Shown: positions 33,997-43,916, numbered from the stretch's first letter. The stretch is 64,000 nucleotides of DNA from Prevotella pallens ATCC 700821 (GCF_000220255.1 NZ_GL982513.1:938021-1002020); one strand, 5' to 3'. Made by a program: numbers and translations. Notes: generated by a model from the letters alone, not told the origin.

Positions 33997-36900
33997 ATGA
34001 AGAAAGTATTTACAAGCATCATTTTATTGGTATTGAGTTTATCTATACCGCCAACAAGTATGGCTCAGAAAGCTCATAAATTGATGAAGCCAAACCGAAC
34101 TCAAACCGAGCAACTAACAAGCATTACTCCCGTTAAAGAATCTATTGTACTAAAAACTCCTAATAGAGGCTTAAGAACTATTGATTCTTCTGTTATTCTC
34201 TGGGGTAATGCTACTATTAATGAAATGTGGGGCTATTACTCTTTCCAACCTAAAAACACTGCTGGAACGATTAGTTTTACCCAATTAGGATCCCAAAGTC
34301 AGCGTATTGCTCGAAATGGTGTACAAATTGCCGATGGAAAGTTGTACACAGTAGATTTTGAACGCTATGGACTTTCGAACGGAGATCTAACACTTTATAC
34401 CTACGATATATCCACGTGGAAAGGCAACGGACAGAAATATAACGATTTTTCACTTGCTGCCATAGAGACAGCACAAGCAAAAGATGGTACAGTATATGGC
34501 GAATTTTATAACAGTTCTGCTAGTAATAAACAATATGAGTTAGGTACTGTAGACTATCGTACACGAACACGAACAACATTCGGAACTACCACGCGTCGAT
34601 ATGTAGCTATGGGTATAACATCTGATAATAAACTTTATGGTATTGCTTCTGATGGAATCCTTTATAAAATATCTATTACTGATGGATCTGAAACTAGTAT
34701 TGGATCAACAGGATTAATACTCACCGATGAAGATGGTGGTCCTTATCAACAAACTGGAGAGATTGATCCCAAAGATAATACTTTCTATTGGTATGCACAA
34801 GACAAAGATTATAATACTGCGCTCTACGTTGTAAATTTAGCTACAGGCGCAGCTACTAAAATTGCCGATTCTGAAATAACAATGTATGGAATGGTAATAG
34901 CTCCTACTCCAGCCAATATAAATGCACCTGCAGTAGTTTCTAATTTATCAGCTGTATTTAGTGGGACAAGCCTTAACGGTGTTATAAATTTTATTTTACC
35001 TAATAAGACTGTTAAGGGAGATGCTCTGAATGGAAATGTTGATTATGTAGTTACAGCTAATGGTAAACAGCTATTTAATGGTACGGAACAATCAGGATCA
35101 TCTATAAGTAAGTCAGTTCAATTACCTTGTAGCGGCGAATATAATTTTAATGTTACTGTATCAAATGCAAAGGGAGAGTCTCCAATGGCTACTCTTAAAC
35201 AATGGATAGGTTTCGATGAACCAGAGAGGGTAGGCAATCCAACAGCTAAATTAGAGAACGGAATTGTAACTATAAAGTGGTCGGCACCTACAACAGGTAC
35301 ACATCAAGGAACACTTGGCGCACTAACTTATGATGTTATTCGTATACAAGGACGAGATACAACCAATGTAGCAACTGGTATTACAAATACAATATGTACC
35401 GATGATTTGTCTGGGGCAGAACATGCAAGTTATACATACGCCATTAGGGCAATTAGTGGTGATGTTAAAGGTTTGCGTTGGACAAATACTACTCCTATTA
35501 TTGCAGGGTCAGCAATAGAGCCAGACTGGAACTATAAATTTGAAGGACAATCTGCATTATCTATGTTTAAGATTATTGATGCAAATAACGATAAAGCTAC
35601 ATGGTGGTGTAATGGTTTTCCTGGTTATGGTGCAATGAGCCATCAAACTAATGTTAAGAAGAATAGTGATGATTGGCTTATAACTCCTGCTATACATCTT
35701 TCTTCCGACCGTGTTTATACTGTTGCATTTAAAGTGCGCAATGTAATGGCTGAGCCTAAGAATACACTTGAAGTAAAATGGGGTAAAGGAAGCAATGTAG
35801 AACAGCTATCAAATGTATTGTTGGAAACCTTTACTCCAGAATTTTCTGAAACTAATGGACAATGGCAAGTATGCACAGCTGATATTATTCCCGATGCGAC
35901 AGGCAATGTCTATATTGGATTCCACGATAATACAAGTGTTACTGATAAGTATCAAATTGCTATTGATAGTATTACTGTAACCAAGACAGCATACGCTACA
36001 GCGCCAGATTCAGTGAAGTCGCTGACTATTACTCCTGCACCAAAAGGAGCTTTACAAGCTACTATCAGTTTTATAACTCCGAAGGTTCGTATTAATGGTT
36101 CTGCACTTGCACGTATAGATAGCTTTGTTGTAAATAGAGATGGTATAAACATTGCACGCATAAATGCAGCAGCAATTGGAACTCGAATGGAATGGATAGA
36201 CCAGAACGTTCCAACAAATGGTTTCCATACCTATACAATAATACCATATCTTGATGGACACCCAGGACGTAAATCTACAAATAAAAATCTTATTGGTATC
36301 GATCGTCCACACAATCCTATAGGCATTACATTTACCGATCAAGGTACAACTTTAAAAGCTTTTTGGAATGTTTTCCAAACTGTTGGTGCAAATGGTGGAT
36401 ATCTTAATCCAAAAGATGTTAGTGTAACTTTCTATACATTAACAAAGGGCGATTTTGGATTTGAATTAGGCGATTCGCTAACAACAAGTAAGCCTGGCGA
36501 AACCAGTACTATTTTGCCTTTTGACCCAAATAAAACAACTATGGACGATGGTAAAACACAAACATTAGCTTGGTTCGGTGTTAAAGCAAACAATAGTACT
36601 GGAGAAAGCGACTGTGTTACGGCGCGTGGAATAGTTGTTGGTCCGTGTATTTCGTTACCTTTCAAAGAGAGTATGTCGAATGGACAGTTAGATAATGGCT
36701 TTGCTTCTCTTTTAGGCAACGAACAATATAATAGCAGAAAGACGGCTGCAGCATGGCGTGTTGTAACCGATGCTGCTTCTGATAACGATGGAGGTAGTTT
36801 TGTTTGGGCTAACTATACAGAAGAATACGCAGGAAATGATGTGAATTTTACAATACAACAAGGCGATGAAACTTCAGTTAATTTGCCAAAGGTTGCACTT

Positions 36901-38538
36901 GCTGGAGCAACAAATCCTAAACTCTTCTTTGATCTTTATTCGCTTATTGGCAACGAATCTACCTTGAAGGTATTAATTCAGACTCCTGATGGGAAAGACC
37001 ACGTAGCTGCTCAGTACGACCTTAGCAAAACAACACAAAACGGTTGGACAAAACAATCGGTAGATTTAGCACCATTTGCTAAAGAACGATACATTATTGT
37101 TAAATTCGAAGGTGTAGCACAAGGTTCTAAGGTTATGATAGGAATAGATAATATTAATATTATAAACCAACTCGAACGCAATCTTACAGCTGTAAGCATT
37201 GAAACACCAGAGAATATTGTTGCAGGAAAGAAGGGACAAGTGAAAGTTGTAGTTAAGAATCAAGGGGCAGTTGATGCTACCAGATATTTCGTTATTCTTT
37301 ATGCAAATGGAAACCAATGCGATGCAGTGAGCAGAACCAAACAACTTCCATCAATGGCTAACGACACAATCAACTTGAAGTTGCCTGTTGCTATTAACGA
37401 ATCAGCTACATCGTTACAAGTAAAAGCTATGGTAATATACGATGGTGATATGCTGATAAATGATAATGAAACAGAAACAAAAGCTGTAAGTGTTATTCAA
37501 TCGCCTTATGGTAGAATAAACGATTTAAAAGCTGAAATGGGAGGAGAACATAAAGTTGTGCTTACATGGGGACAACCTGTATTACCAGAGCCTATTCGTA
37601 TATATGATGGCTTCGAAAATTATTCTCCGTTCGCAAAAAATATGAGCCCTTGGACACTGATAGATGGAGATAAAGGTCTTACAGGAGCATTGCAACCTTC
37701 GTCTACATATCCTGGACAAGGAGAGCCTTTTGCATTTACAGCTTTCAATCCTAATTGGTGGATTGAAGATATGACCAATGTAAATCCAGGATTAGCTCCT
37801 CATAATGGAAATCAATATGCTGCTGCTGTATATGCGCTTAACGAAAATCAGAAACTTGTTGAACAAAACAATTGGCTTATATCTCCACGTTTATCGGGCA
37901 GAAAGCAAGAAATAACATTCTATGTAATGAATGTTGCTACACGACCGGGTGATACAAAATATGCAGAAAGTTTCGATGTGCTTTATTCTACAGAAAGTAC
38001 CGATACAGCCACATTCGTAAAAATCAAGAGTGAACAAGCCGATGGAACTATTGCTTTTAATGAAGGAGCTAACTGGAAGCGTATTACTATTGAAGTGCCA
38101 GAAGGTGCAAAGTATTTTGCTATTCATCACAATACACCAAAGGGTAAAGCTTATATTTTTGGTATAGACGATATTAGCTATGAACAAGTAGCTACAGGCG
38201 CAGACGATGATATAACAGAATACATTATTTATAGAGATGGAAAGAAAATTGCTAGTGTAAAAGGTAGCCAACACACTTATACCAATAATCGTGTTACAGG
38301 CGAACATATTTATAATGTTACGGCAATATACACTGCAAAAACTGGTGAAACAAACGAATCTGGTTTCTCTAACGATGCTTCTATAAATACAACCTCTATT
38401 GAAACAATAGAAAATGAGCCACAAACTTTCGATGTTACAACACTTAATGGTGTAAAAGTTCGCACGAATACTAAGAATTATAACAATCTTCAACGTGGTG
38501 TGTATATTATTAATGGTAAGAAACGTGTAGTGAAATAA
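33997..38538 (+). CDS. large secreted cleaved-adhesin/choice-of-anchor J protein
   Basis: 1513 residues with a signal peptide (about 1-23). The N-terminal 280 residues look like a beta-propeller. Fibronectin-III-like segments alternate with three modules of the cleaved-adhesin or choice-of-anchor J type, at about 510-660 ('DDWLITPAIHL'), 880-1065 and 1200-1400 ('NNWLISPRLSGRKQEITFYV', 'FAIHHNT', 'FGIDDISYE'). These are the modules found in Porphyromonas gingipain/haemagglutinin adhesins. The C-terminus ('LQRGVYIINGKKRVVK') is a type IX sorting signal. It lacks a protease domain, so a role in adhesion or haem/protein binding is the best guess. Confidence 0.88.
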   Translation: MKKVFTSIILLVLSLSIPPTSMAQKAHKLMKPNRTQTEQLTSITPVKESIVLKTPNRGLRTIDSSVILWGNATINEMWGYYSFQPKNTAGTISFTQLGSQSQRIARNGVQIADGKLYTVDFERYGLSNGDLTLYTYDISTWKGNGQKYNDFSLAAIETAQAKDGTVYGEFYNSSASNKQYELGTVDYRTRTRTTFGTTTRRYVAMGITSDNKLYGIASDGILYKISITDGSETSIGSTGLILTDEDGGPYQQTGEIDPKDNTFYWYAQDKDYNTALYVVNLATGAATKIADSEITMYGMVIAPTPANINAPAVVSNLSAVFSGTSLNGVINFILPNKTVKGDALNGNVDYVVTANGKQLFNGTEQSGSSISKSVQLPCSGEYNFNVTVSNAKGESPMATLKQWIGFDEPERVGNPTAKLENGIVTIKWSAPTTGTHQGTLGALTYDVIRIQGRDTTNVATGITNTICTDDLSGAEHASYTYAIRAISGDVKGLRWTNTTPIIAGSAIEPDWNYKFEGQSALSMFKIIDANNDKATWWCNGFPGYGAMSHQTNVKKNSDDWLITPAIHLSSDRVYTVAFKVRNVMAEPKNTLEVKWGKGSNVEQLSNVLLETFTPEFSETNGQWQVCTADIIPDATGNVYIGFHDNTSVTDKYQIAIDSITVTKTAYATAPDSVKSLTITPAPKGALQATISFITPKVRINGSALARIDSFVVNRDGINIARINAAAIGTRMEWIDQNVPTNGFHTYTIIPYLDGHPGRKSTNKNLIGIDRPHNPIGITFTDQGTTLKAFWNVFQTVGANGGYLNPKDVSVTFYTLTKGDFGFELGDSLTTSKPGETSTILPFDPNKTTMDDGKTQTLAWFGVKANNSTGESDCVTARGIVVGPCISLPFKESMSNGQLDNGFASLLGNEQYNSRKTAAAWRVVTDAASDNDGGSFVWANYTEEYAGNDVNFTIQQGDETSVNLPKVALAGATNPKLFFDLYSLIGNESTLKVLIQTPDGKDHVAAQYDLSKTTQNGWTKQSVDLAPFAKERYIIVKFEGVAQGSKVMIGIDNINIINQLERNLTAVSIETPENIVAGKKGQVKVVVKNQGAVDATRYFVILYANGNQCDAVSRTKQLPSMANDTINLKLPVAINESATSLQVKAMVIYDGDMLINDNETETKAVSVIQSPYGRINDLKAEMGGEHKVVLTWGQPVLPEPIRIYDGFENYSPFAKNMSPWTLIDGDKGLTGALQPSSTYPGQGEPFAFTAFNPNWWIEDMTNVNPGLAPHNGNQYAAAVYALNENQKLVEQNNWLISPRLSGRKQEITFYVMNVATRPGDTKYAESFDVLYSTESTDTATFVKIKSEQADGTIAFNEGANWKRITIEVPEGAKYFAIHHNTPKGKAYIFGIDDISYEQVATGADDDITEYIIYRDGKKIASVKGSQHTYTNNRVTGEHIYNVTAIYTAKTGETNESGFSNDASINTTSIETIENEPQTFDVTTLNGVKVRTNTKNYNNLQRGVYIINGKKRVVK

Positions 38539-38586
38539 AATAGCAATAGCAGATTAATATCTACACAGCAAAACTATTATTTATCT

Positions 38587-38625
38587 GAATGGGCTGATTG
38601 CAGAAAGCAATTAGCCCATTCTTAT
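38587..38625 (+). terminator. terminator after the large adhesin gene
   Basis: GAATGGGCTGATTGC pairs with GCAATTAGCCCATTC (one G-T), 5-base loop; only TTATAT follows, so it is a weak U-tract. Confidence 0.65.
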
Positions 38626-38777
38626 ATAGTTTGCATCTGTAATTATAAGCGGGAGAAATATATAATGTATATTTGGTAGATTGAAAGCTACTGTATCGTT
38701 GCAACTTTTATTGCACTTATCAGCATTTAGTAAATTAAAAAACATTGTTAAATGCTTGTTTTTTAATATATATTCTC

Positions 38778-38785
38778 TATCTTTG
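38778..38785 (+). promoter_or_regulatory. -7 box of the yecH-like gene
   Basis: TATCTTTG; transcript start near 38790. Confidence 0.6.
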
Positions 38786-38900
38786 CAAAGCATTTTAGCA
38801 TTTTATGTTTGCAAAGAAACCAATTCTTATTAGTTCTTTGAGACATTTTAGCGAAAAATATGTTTTTAGTAATACAATTATTAATATAAGGATACACAAA

Positions 38901-39134
38901 ATGATACATGGACACGAAGTTCTCCACATGATGGAGGGTAACAACTATAGTAATAGAGAGAGCTTAGTAGAGGCTATTATAAACAAATTTGGTCCTGATG
39001 AGCGTTTTTATACTTGTTCTGCAGAAGGAATGACAGCAGAAGAATTAGTTGATTTTCTTGAGGCTCGCGGGAAGTTTATGCCTTCAAATAATGATGATTT
39101 TACGGTAGACACAAGTAAAATATGTAATCACTAA
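38901..39134 (+). CDS. YecH-like small metal-binding protein
   Basis: A 77-residue protein like YecH (DUF2492). It opens 'MIHGHEVLHMM' and has 'RFYTCSAEGMTAEELVDFLEARGKF', the family's conserved His, Cys and Glu pattern, consistent with metal binding. The open frame begins at 38805, but family members start at this Met and 'aaggatacacaaa' precedes it; 38901 is therefore chosen. The leader would be about 110 bases. A glutaredoxin-like gene follows after 10 bp in the same transcript. Confidence 0.85.
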   Translation: MIHGHEVLHMMEGNNYSNRESLVEAIINKFGPDERFYTCSAEGMTAEELVDFLEARGKFMPSNNDDFTVDTSKICNH

Positions 39135-39144
39135 GGTAATAACT

Positions 39145-39441
39145 ATGATTAAAATATATGGAATGAAGACTTGTCCAGATTGTACAGCTATAACTGAACA
39201 AGTAAAAAATAACAACCGTTATGAGATTATAGATATAGGCGAACACGTTCGCTTTTTAAAAGAGTTTTTACGCTTACGCGAAAACAACTCTGTATTTACA
39301 GAAGCTCGAAAGAAAGGTTATGTTGGTATTCCTTGTTTTGTACTAGAAAATGGTACAGTAACGCTGAATCCTGAGGAGGCAGGCTTACAAAACGAACAGG
39401 AATACAAGTCATCTTGTAATATAGATGGTAGCGGTTGTTAG
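39145..39441 (+). CDS. glutaredoxin-like protein with CPDC motif
   Basis: A thioredoxin-fold protein of 98 residues. The redox motif CPDC is at about residues 10-13 after a beta strand, and a cis-Pro segment 'GYVGIPCFVLENG' lies at about 64-76. Two further Cys are at the C-terminus. Similar proteins sit beside YecH-like genes, which suggests a joint role in metal or thiol handling. It follows the yecH-like gene by 10 bp and is closed by a terminator. Confidence 0.88.
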   Translation: MIKIYGMKTCPDCTAITEQVKNNNRYEIIDIGEHVRFLKEFLRLRENNSVFTEARKKGYVGIPCFVLENGTVTLNPEEAGLQNEQEYKSSCNIDGSGC

Positions 39442-39442
39442 A

Positions 39443-39479
39443 GAAAAGAGTTACCGAAAGGTAGCTCTTTTCTTTTTTT
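39443..39479 (+). terminator. terminator after the glutaredoxin-like gene
   Basis: Hairpin of GAAAAGAGTTACC with GGTAGCTCTTTTC around loop GAAA, followed by seven T. Confidence 0.9.
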
Positions 39480-39524
39480 ATCCAATAAAAGCCCATTTGT
39501 GCTTATTATAATTAGTAATTTCTG

Positions 39525-39532
39525 TACCTTTG
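39525..39532 (+). promoter_or_regulatory. -7 box of recF
   Basis: TACCTTTG, 39 bp before the recF ATG; the -33 is poor. Confidence 0.6.
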
Positions 39533-39570
39533 CATAATTAAGTTCTTTAAACAAAATTACTGAAGCTGCG

Positions 39571-40686
39571 ATGCGATTAGATAAACTTTCAATTATAAAT
39601 TACAAAAATATAGAAGCGACAACACTTAACTTGTCGGCTAAATTGAATTGTTTTATTGGCCATAATGGGGAAGGAAAAACAAATTTATTAGATGCAGTCT
39701 ATTATCTATCGTTTTGCAAAAGTGCATTAAACTCTAAAGATTCGGAGGTAATGCGCCATAATAGCGATTTTTTTGTTTTGGAAGGCGACTATACTACTGA
39801 TACTAACGACTGTGAACAGGTATATTGTAGTATGAAGAGGGGAACAAAAAAGCATTTCAAACGGAATAAAAAAGAATATAGAAAGCTCTCTGAACACATA
39901 GGATTAATACCTTTAATTTTTGTTTCTCCATCGGATATTTCTATTATAGAAGGCGGAAGCGAAGAACGACGTAAATTGATGGATGTTGTTATTTCTCAAT
40001 ACGACCGTCTTTATATAGAATCGTTAGTACGTTATAATAAAGCTTTGCAACAACGTAACAGTTTGTTGAAACAAGAAACCGAACCTGACACAACATTGTT
40101 AGAGTTATTAGAAATGCAGATGGCTGAATATGGAACAGAAATTTATAATAAAAGAGCAACTTTTATAAAACAACTTATTCCTGTATTCCAATCTATCTAT
40201 CAAACAATATCGCAAAACAGAGAACAGGTTTTATTACAATATGTATCGCATGGAGAACGGGGAAATTTGCTCGATGTTATACAGCGCGATAGAGCAAAAG
40301 ATCGAATAATGGGCTATTCATTGCATGGTATTCATAAAGACGACCTTGTTATGTCGATGAATGGTTTTCCCATGAAACGTGAAGGAAGTCAGGGGCAAAA
40401 CAAAACATTTGTATTGGCTTTAAAGCTTGCTCAATTCTATTTTTTAAAACAAACTGGAGGAAATAGAACTCCATTACTGTTGCTCGATGATATTTTTGAT
40501 AAGTTAGATGCTAGTCGAGTAGAGCAGATTGTAAAATTAGTTTCGGGCGATAGTTTCGGACAAATATTCATTACAGATACTAATCGTGAGCATTTAGATA
40601 GTATTTTGGGTAATAGTAGCTTTGATTATAAGATGTTTTCGGTTGAAAATGGTGAAGTTACAGAAAGGAGTTCTTCTAATGTTTAG
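39571..40686 (+). CDS. recF: RecF recombination mediator
   Basis: An SMC-like ATPase that helps load RecA at single-strand gaps. Walker A 'GHNGEGKTNLLDAVYYLSFCKS' at about residues 30-51 and the ABC signature 'SQGQNKTFVLALKLAQ' plus Walker B 'PLLLLDDIFDKLD' near the C-terminus are intact. 371 residues is normal. Its last 8 bp overlap the DUF721 gene start, implying translational coupling. Confidence 0.97.
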   Translation: MRLDKLSIINYKNIEATTLNLSAKLNCFIGHNGEGKTNLLDAVYYLSFCKSALNSKDSEVMRHNSDFFVLEGDYTTDTNDCEQVYCSMKRGTKKHFKRNKKEYRKLSEHIGLIPLIFVSPSDISIIEGGSEERRKLMDVVISQYDRLYIESLVRYNKALQQRNSLLKQETEPDTTLLELLEMQMAEYGTEIYNKRATFIKQLIPVFQSIYQTISQNREQVLLQYVSHGERGNLLDVIQRDRAKDRIMGYSLHGIHKDDLVMSMNGFPMKREGSQGQNKTFVLALKLAQFYFLKQTGGNRTPLLLLDDIFDKLDASRVEQIVKLVSGDSFGQIFITDTNREHLDSILGNSSFDYKMFSVENGEVTERSSSNV

Positions 40687-40969
40687 ACGTAAAGTTAAGC
40701 CTATTTCAGAAGTTATTAGTAAATTTTTGCGTGAGGGCGGACTCGAATCTCCTTTACTTCAGAAGCGAATTATTACGGCTTGGGATATAGTTGTTGGGCC
40801 AACTATTACACGATATACACAAGAAAAAGGTATTCGAAACCAAACATTATTCGTAAAAATATCTAATCCTGCCTTGCGTCAAGACCTTTCTATGATGCGA
40901 AGTCAGTTGGTAAAGCGTTTAAACGACTATGTAGGTTCGTTTGTTATTTCCGATATCCGCATTTATTAA
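40679..40969 (+). CDS. DUF721 protein, DciA-like
   Basis: A 96-residue basic protein of the DUF721 family related to DciA, the ancestral loader of the replicative helicase. Family features: 'WDIVVGPTITRYTQ', 'TLFVKISNPALRQDLSMMRSQLVKRLN'. The open frame extends into recF from 40622, but ATG 40679 starts 'MFRRKVKPISEVI', typical of the family, and is preceded by an AGGAG at 40665, one of few good Shine-Dalgarno sequences in the window. The start overlaps recF. Placement with recF fits DNA replication. Confidence 0.9.
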   Translation: MFRRKVKPISEVISKFLREGGLESPLLQKRIITAWDIVVGPTITRYTQEKGIRNQTLFVKISNPALRQDLSMMRSQLVKRLNDYVGSFVISDIRIY

Positions 40970-41536
40970 TATTTATGTTCTATATCATATTCTTCTTTTA
41001 TTTTTATTTGGTATAAGTAAAGCTTCTGCAGGTTTGTTCTCTAAATGGCATAGTATAATTTCTTATTGCAAAAACGCAGTTATATTCTTTTGGCGTAATC
41101 AAGCACATTTTATAGAGCGTATTCTATGTATTCCTTTTTAAGCGAATCAACTTTTTTTCGAAAATAGCGCCTATTATTGTAGTATAAATTATTCATTTGT
41201 TTATAATTATCTATTAAGCATAACAAGAAAGTGTCCATAAAGATAGTTAATATAGCAAAAATGCCTATAGTAAAATCAGGAACTGTTAAACCTTAAAAAC
41301 CATAATATTTTTTTTAATGAAAAATGCTATTGTTTTTAATAATAAACTCTATGATTTTTTAATAATAAATTCTATCATTTTTTAATAATAATTTCTTTTG
41401 TTAAAGGAAGAGGGTAGTATTGTTTAGGAAAGAAAGTAATATTGAATTAAAAGAAAAGCTATTTTTACAGTCTTTTCTACCCACAAAGAGTGGAAATTTG
41501 GATCGAAATATATTAAGAACTTTATTCTTTAGATAT
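40970..41536. other. non-coding region with a weak 22-23 bp array
   Basis: About 570 bp without a credible gene. It contains the AT-rich array at 41296-41400. Confidence 0.55.
41296..41400 (+). repeat. AT-rich tandem array, CTATnATTTT unit, 22-23 bp period
   Basis: CTATTG, CTATGA and CTATCA start at 41327, 41349 and 41372, at 22 and 23 bp intervals, each followed by a T run and AATAATAA. An earlier CCATAAT at 41300 is off phase. Weaker than the other arrays. Confidence 0.5.
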
Positions 41537-41573
41537 GAAAAAGCCCTTATATGCAACCAAACATATAAGGGCT
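41537..41573 (-). terminator. terminator of the 5-FTHF cyclo-ligase gene
   Basis: Minus strand stem AGCCCTTATATG/CATATAAGGGCT, 8-base loop, then five T. Confidence 0.85.
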
Positions 41574-41629
41574 ATCTTGTTAATCTGCGCTGTTTATATA
41601 GAAAATTTTATATTTTTAGTAGATAAATT

Positions 41630-42160
41630 CTATAGCACAGCATCAACTTTTTCGTCATATTCATCTGTAGGAATGCTTTCGAGTTTCTGGAAATCGAAAC
41701 AAATGCCTAATTTATAAGCTTGTTTTGCTTGTTTTAGAAAGCGGTCGTAATATCCTTTTCCACGTCCGAGTCTATTTCTATCGGTATCAAAACTCATTCC
41801 CGGTACAGCAATAAAATCAATATTTTTGTAGTCGGTAAAAAGATCTCCAATAGGTTCTAAGATGTTAAATGAACTTATTTTCATATCTTTCGAACCAGTA
41901 TAGCAACGTATTTCCATTTCAGTCTCGTTAATTACTACTGGTAAAAGCACTTTTTTCCCAGTTTTCACCATCTCGTCTACAAAGTCGTGTGTAAAAACTT
42001 CATCTGGCAATGAATGGTAAAGCATAATAGTTTTTGCCTCAATTAGTTTAGGGTGACGACGTAAACGATTAATAATAGGTTCCGAAAGTTTTTTTAATTC
42101 TTCTTGTGTATATTGCTGTTTACGGTTTCGTATTTCTTTTCTTAGTTCTTTTTTGTTCAT
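41630..42160 (-). CDS. 5-formyltetrahydrofolate cyclo-ligase
   Basis: Recycles 5-formyl-THF to methenyl-THF using ATP. The N-terminal 'MNKKELRKEIRNRKQQ', the substrate-binding 'IMLYHSLPDEVFT', and the C-terminal ATP site 'VPGMSFDTDRNRLGRGKGYYDRFL' are diagnostic. 176 residues is usual. It is last in a run of minus-strand genes but separated from the S41 protease by a hairpin (42199-42239), so it may have its own transcript. Confidence 0.95.
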   Translation of the reverse strand: MNKKELRKEIRNRKQQYTQEELKKLSEPIINRLRRHPKLIEAKTIMLYHSLPDEVFTHDFVDEMVKTGKKVLLPVVINETEMEIRCYTGSKDMKISSFNILEPIGDLFTDYKNIDFIAVPGMSFDTDRNRLGRGKGYYDRFLKQAKQAYKLGICFDFQKLESIPTDEYDEKVDAVL

Positions 42161-42198
42161 AGTTATGGGATTGTGGGTGAATGTTTTATCTTTGTAAG

Positions 42199-42239
42199 AA
42201 TAGAGACCTGTTGAATGTGAAAAACATCAGGTCCCTATT
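42199..42239. other. 12-bp stem hairpin between S41 protease and cyclo-ligase genes
   Basis: AATAGAGACCTG and CAGGTCCCTATT, 17 bases apart: on the minus strand a 12-bp stem with one G-U. No U-tract follows, so it is an atypical terminator, a processing site or a structured leader. Confidence 0.55.
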
Positions 42240-42260
42240 CGTCTTAGTATTATTTTTGTT

Positions 42261-43916
42261 CTAATTATTTTTCGTTGTATGTGCCTTTTTAATCGGTGCT
42301 TTTGGGAAAGCTTTGCCACTATCGAGCACCTTAATAGCCATTTTTATCATATCATCGTTTCTGTTTAGATATTCATTCCAAGCTTGTTCGTCGAGCATAT
42401 TGTAGATAATTCGGCTACAAATATACCTTTCTATCAGTGAGTGCGATTTGTGAATAAGGTTGTTTCTTCGTTGCAATCCATTCTTTTCAGCAAAGTTCAC
42501 AAAACTATTAACAAGGTTCTTACTCTTCAAATAGTTAGCCAGCGACTTCATTTCGGTATATTTATTTAAAGTCTGTCTATTATCATCGGTATATTTAAAT
42601 GCATATTGTAAAAGAAGTCCACGCATTACAGCTTCCTTGTAATAAGAAGTTACATCGGTAGTGTCTTCTGGAACAAAAATATCTGGTGTAATTCCACCAC
42701 CTCCATAAACAATGCGTCCATTGTTAGTATGGTATGCCGGACCAGTATGTTTAATGCTATCTTGATAAAAGAATTCTCCATGTTGATATCGTGTTAGCAT
42801 ATCTTGTTCGTATGCAGCAATACCTCCAGGTTTAAAAGGTTTTTGTATACATCTACCAGAAGGCGTGTAATAACGTGCAATAGTTAGGCGAATCATACTA
42901 CCATCTGGGAACTGTATTTGCTGTTGAACCAGACCTTTTCCAAATGATCGGCGTCCAATAATAGTACCACGGTCGTTATCTTGAATTGCTCCTGCGAAAA
43001 TTTCGGCAGCAGATGCTGTGCCTTCATTAATAAGAACTACCAATGGAATTTGTTGATAACTGCCTTTCCCACGACTACGGTATTCACGTCGTGGACTTTT
43101 TCTTCCTTGTGTATATACAACAAGTTGGTTTTTTCTCAAAAATTCTTCAGCCATTTGCACAGCACTTTCTAAGTATCCGCCAGAATTATCGCGTAAGTCT
43201 ATAACAAGTTTGTCGGCTCCTTGCAAGTTTAATTGTTGCAATGAAGAAAGCATTTCTGCATAAGTTCGTTCGCCAAAATTCTTTACCCGTATATAACCAA
43301 TAGAATCGTTTAGCATATAAGTAGCCGAAATGCTTTTCATTGGAATATCGTTTCGAGTAAGAACGAAATATCTTACTTTATTTTCGCCAAAGCGTTTTAT
43401 ACCAATCTTTACTTTAGAATCCTTAGGTCCCTTAAGTCTATGTTGTGCTTCTTCGTTAGTTACGCTATCTCCAACAAAAGGTTTGTTATCGATGCTTACA
43501 ATTTTATCGCCAGCAAGAATTCCTGCTTTTTCAGCAGGTCCATTCTTTATAACATTTTGAATATGTAAAGTGTCTTGTTGAATTGTAAATTCTATGCCAA
43601 CACCAGAAAACGACCCTTTTAGGTCGTCGGTTGCCATTTGTACATCTTTCGCACTAATATAAACAGAGTGAGGATCAAGCTCTGCAAGAATTTGTGGCAA
43701 AGCTTTGTCTACCAATTCATCTATATTAACAGAATCTACATATTGATCATCAATTATGTGAAGCAAATTACTCAATCTGCTACTACCACTGTTTATGATA
43801 TTTAATCTGTTTCCTGAAAAATGATTGGCATAGAATGTTCCAACGAGTACACCTATAACAACGCATAATGCCAACCATAAAGGCATAAAACGATTACTTT
43901 TGTTCTGACTCATCAT
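42261..43916 (-). CDS. S41 family C-terminal processing protease
   Basis: A periplasmic CtpA-like serine protease, 551 residues. Uncleaved signal or membrane anchor at about 9-29, a PDZ domain at about 90-175 with the carboxylate-binding loop region, then the S41 domain with Ser in 'EGTASAAEIFAGA' and Lys in 'GRRSFGKGLVQQ'. The C-terminal 130 residues are an extra helical domain seen in Bacteroidetes members. Its start overlaps the dCMP deaminase gene end by 23 bp. Confidence 0.94.
   Translation of the reverse strand: MMSQNKSNRFMPLWLALCVVIGVLVGTFYANHFSGNRLNIINSGSSRLSNLLHIIDDQYVDSVNIDELVDKALPQILAELDPHSVYISAKDVQMATDDLKGSFSGVGIEFTIQQDTLHIQNVIKNGPAEKAGILAGDKIVSIDNKPFVGDSVTNEEAQHRLKGPKDSKVKIGIKRFGENKVRYFVLTRNDIPMKSISATYMLNDSIGYIRVKNFGERTYAEMLSSLQQLNLQGADKLVIDLRDNSGGYLESAVQMAEEFLRKNQLVVYTQGRKSPRREYRSRGKGSYQQIPLVVLINEGTASAAEIFAGAIQDNDRGTIIGRRSFGKGLVQQQIQFPDGSMIRLTIARYYTPSGRCIQKPFKPGGIAAYEQDMLTRYQHGEFFYQDSIKHTGPAYHTNNGRIVYGGGGITPDIFVPEDTTDVTSYYKEAVMRGLLLQYAFKYTDDNRQTLNKYTEMKSLANYLKSKNLVNSFVNFAEKNGLQRRNNLIHKSHSLIERYICSRIIYNMLDEQAWNEYLNRNDDMIKMAIKVLDSGKAFPKAPIKKAHTTKNN

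Noticed and set aside
37891-38493. 200-codon minus-strand frame inside the 1513-residue adhesin gene
   Set aside because: Antisense shadow; Cys/Ile/Tyr-rich translation, and the plus-strand gene has clear domains throughout.
40941-41141. Open frame of 66 codons after the DUF721 gene
   Set aside because: It needs a TTG start, overlaps the end of the DUF721 gene, has no in-frame ATG at its start, and the translation is low-complexity hydrophobic. Probably chance.
41420-41717. Two short plus-strand frames (41420-41626 and 41535-41717)
   Set aside because: They run across the terminator hairpin at 41537-41573 and into the antisense of the cyclo-ligase gene; no promoter or family resemblance.
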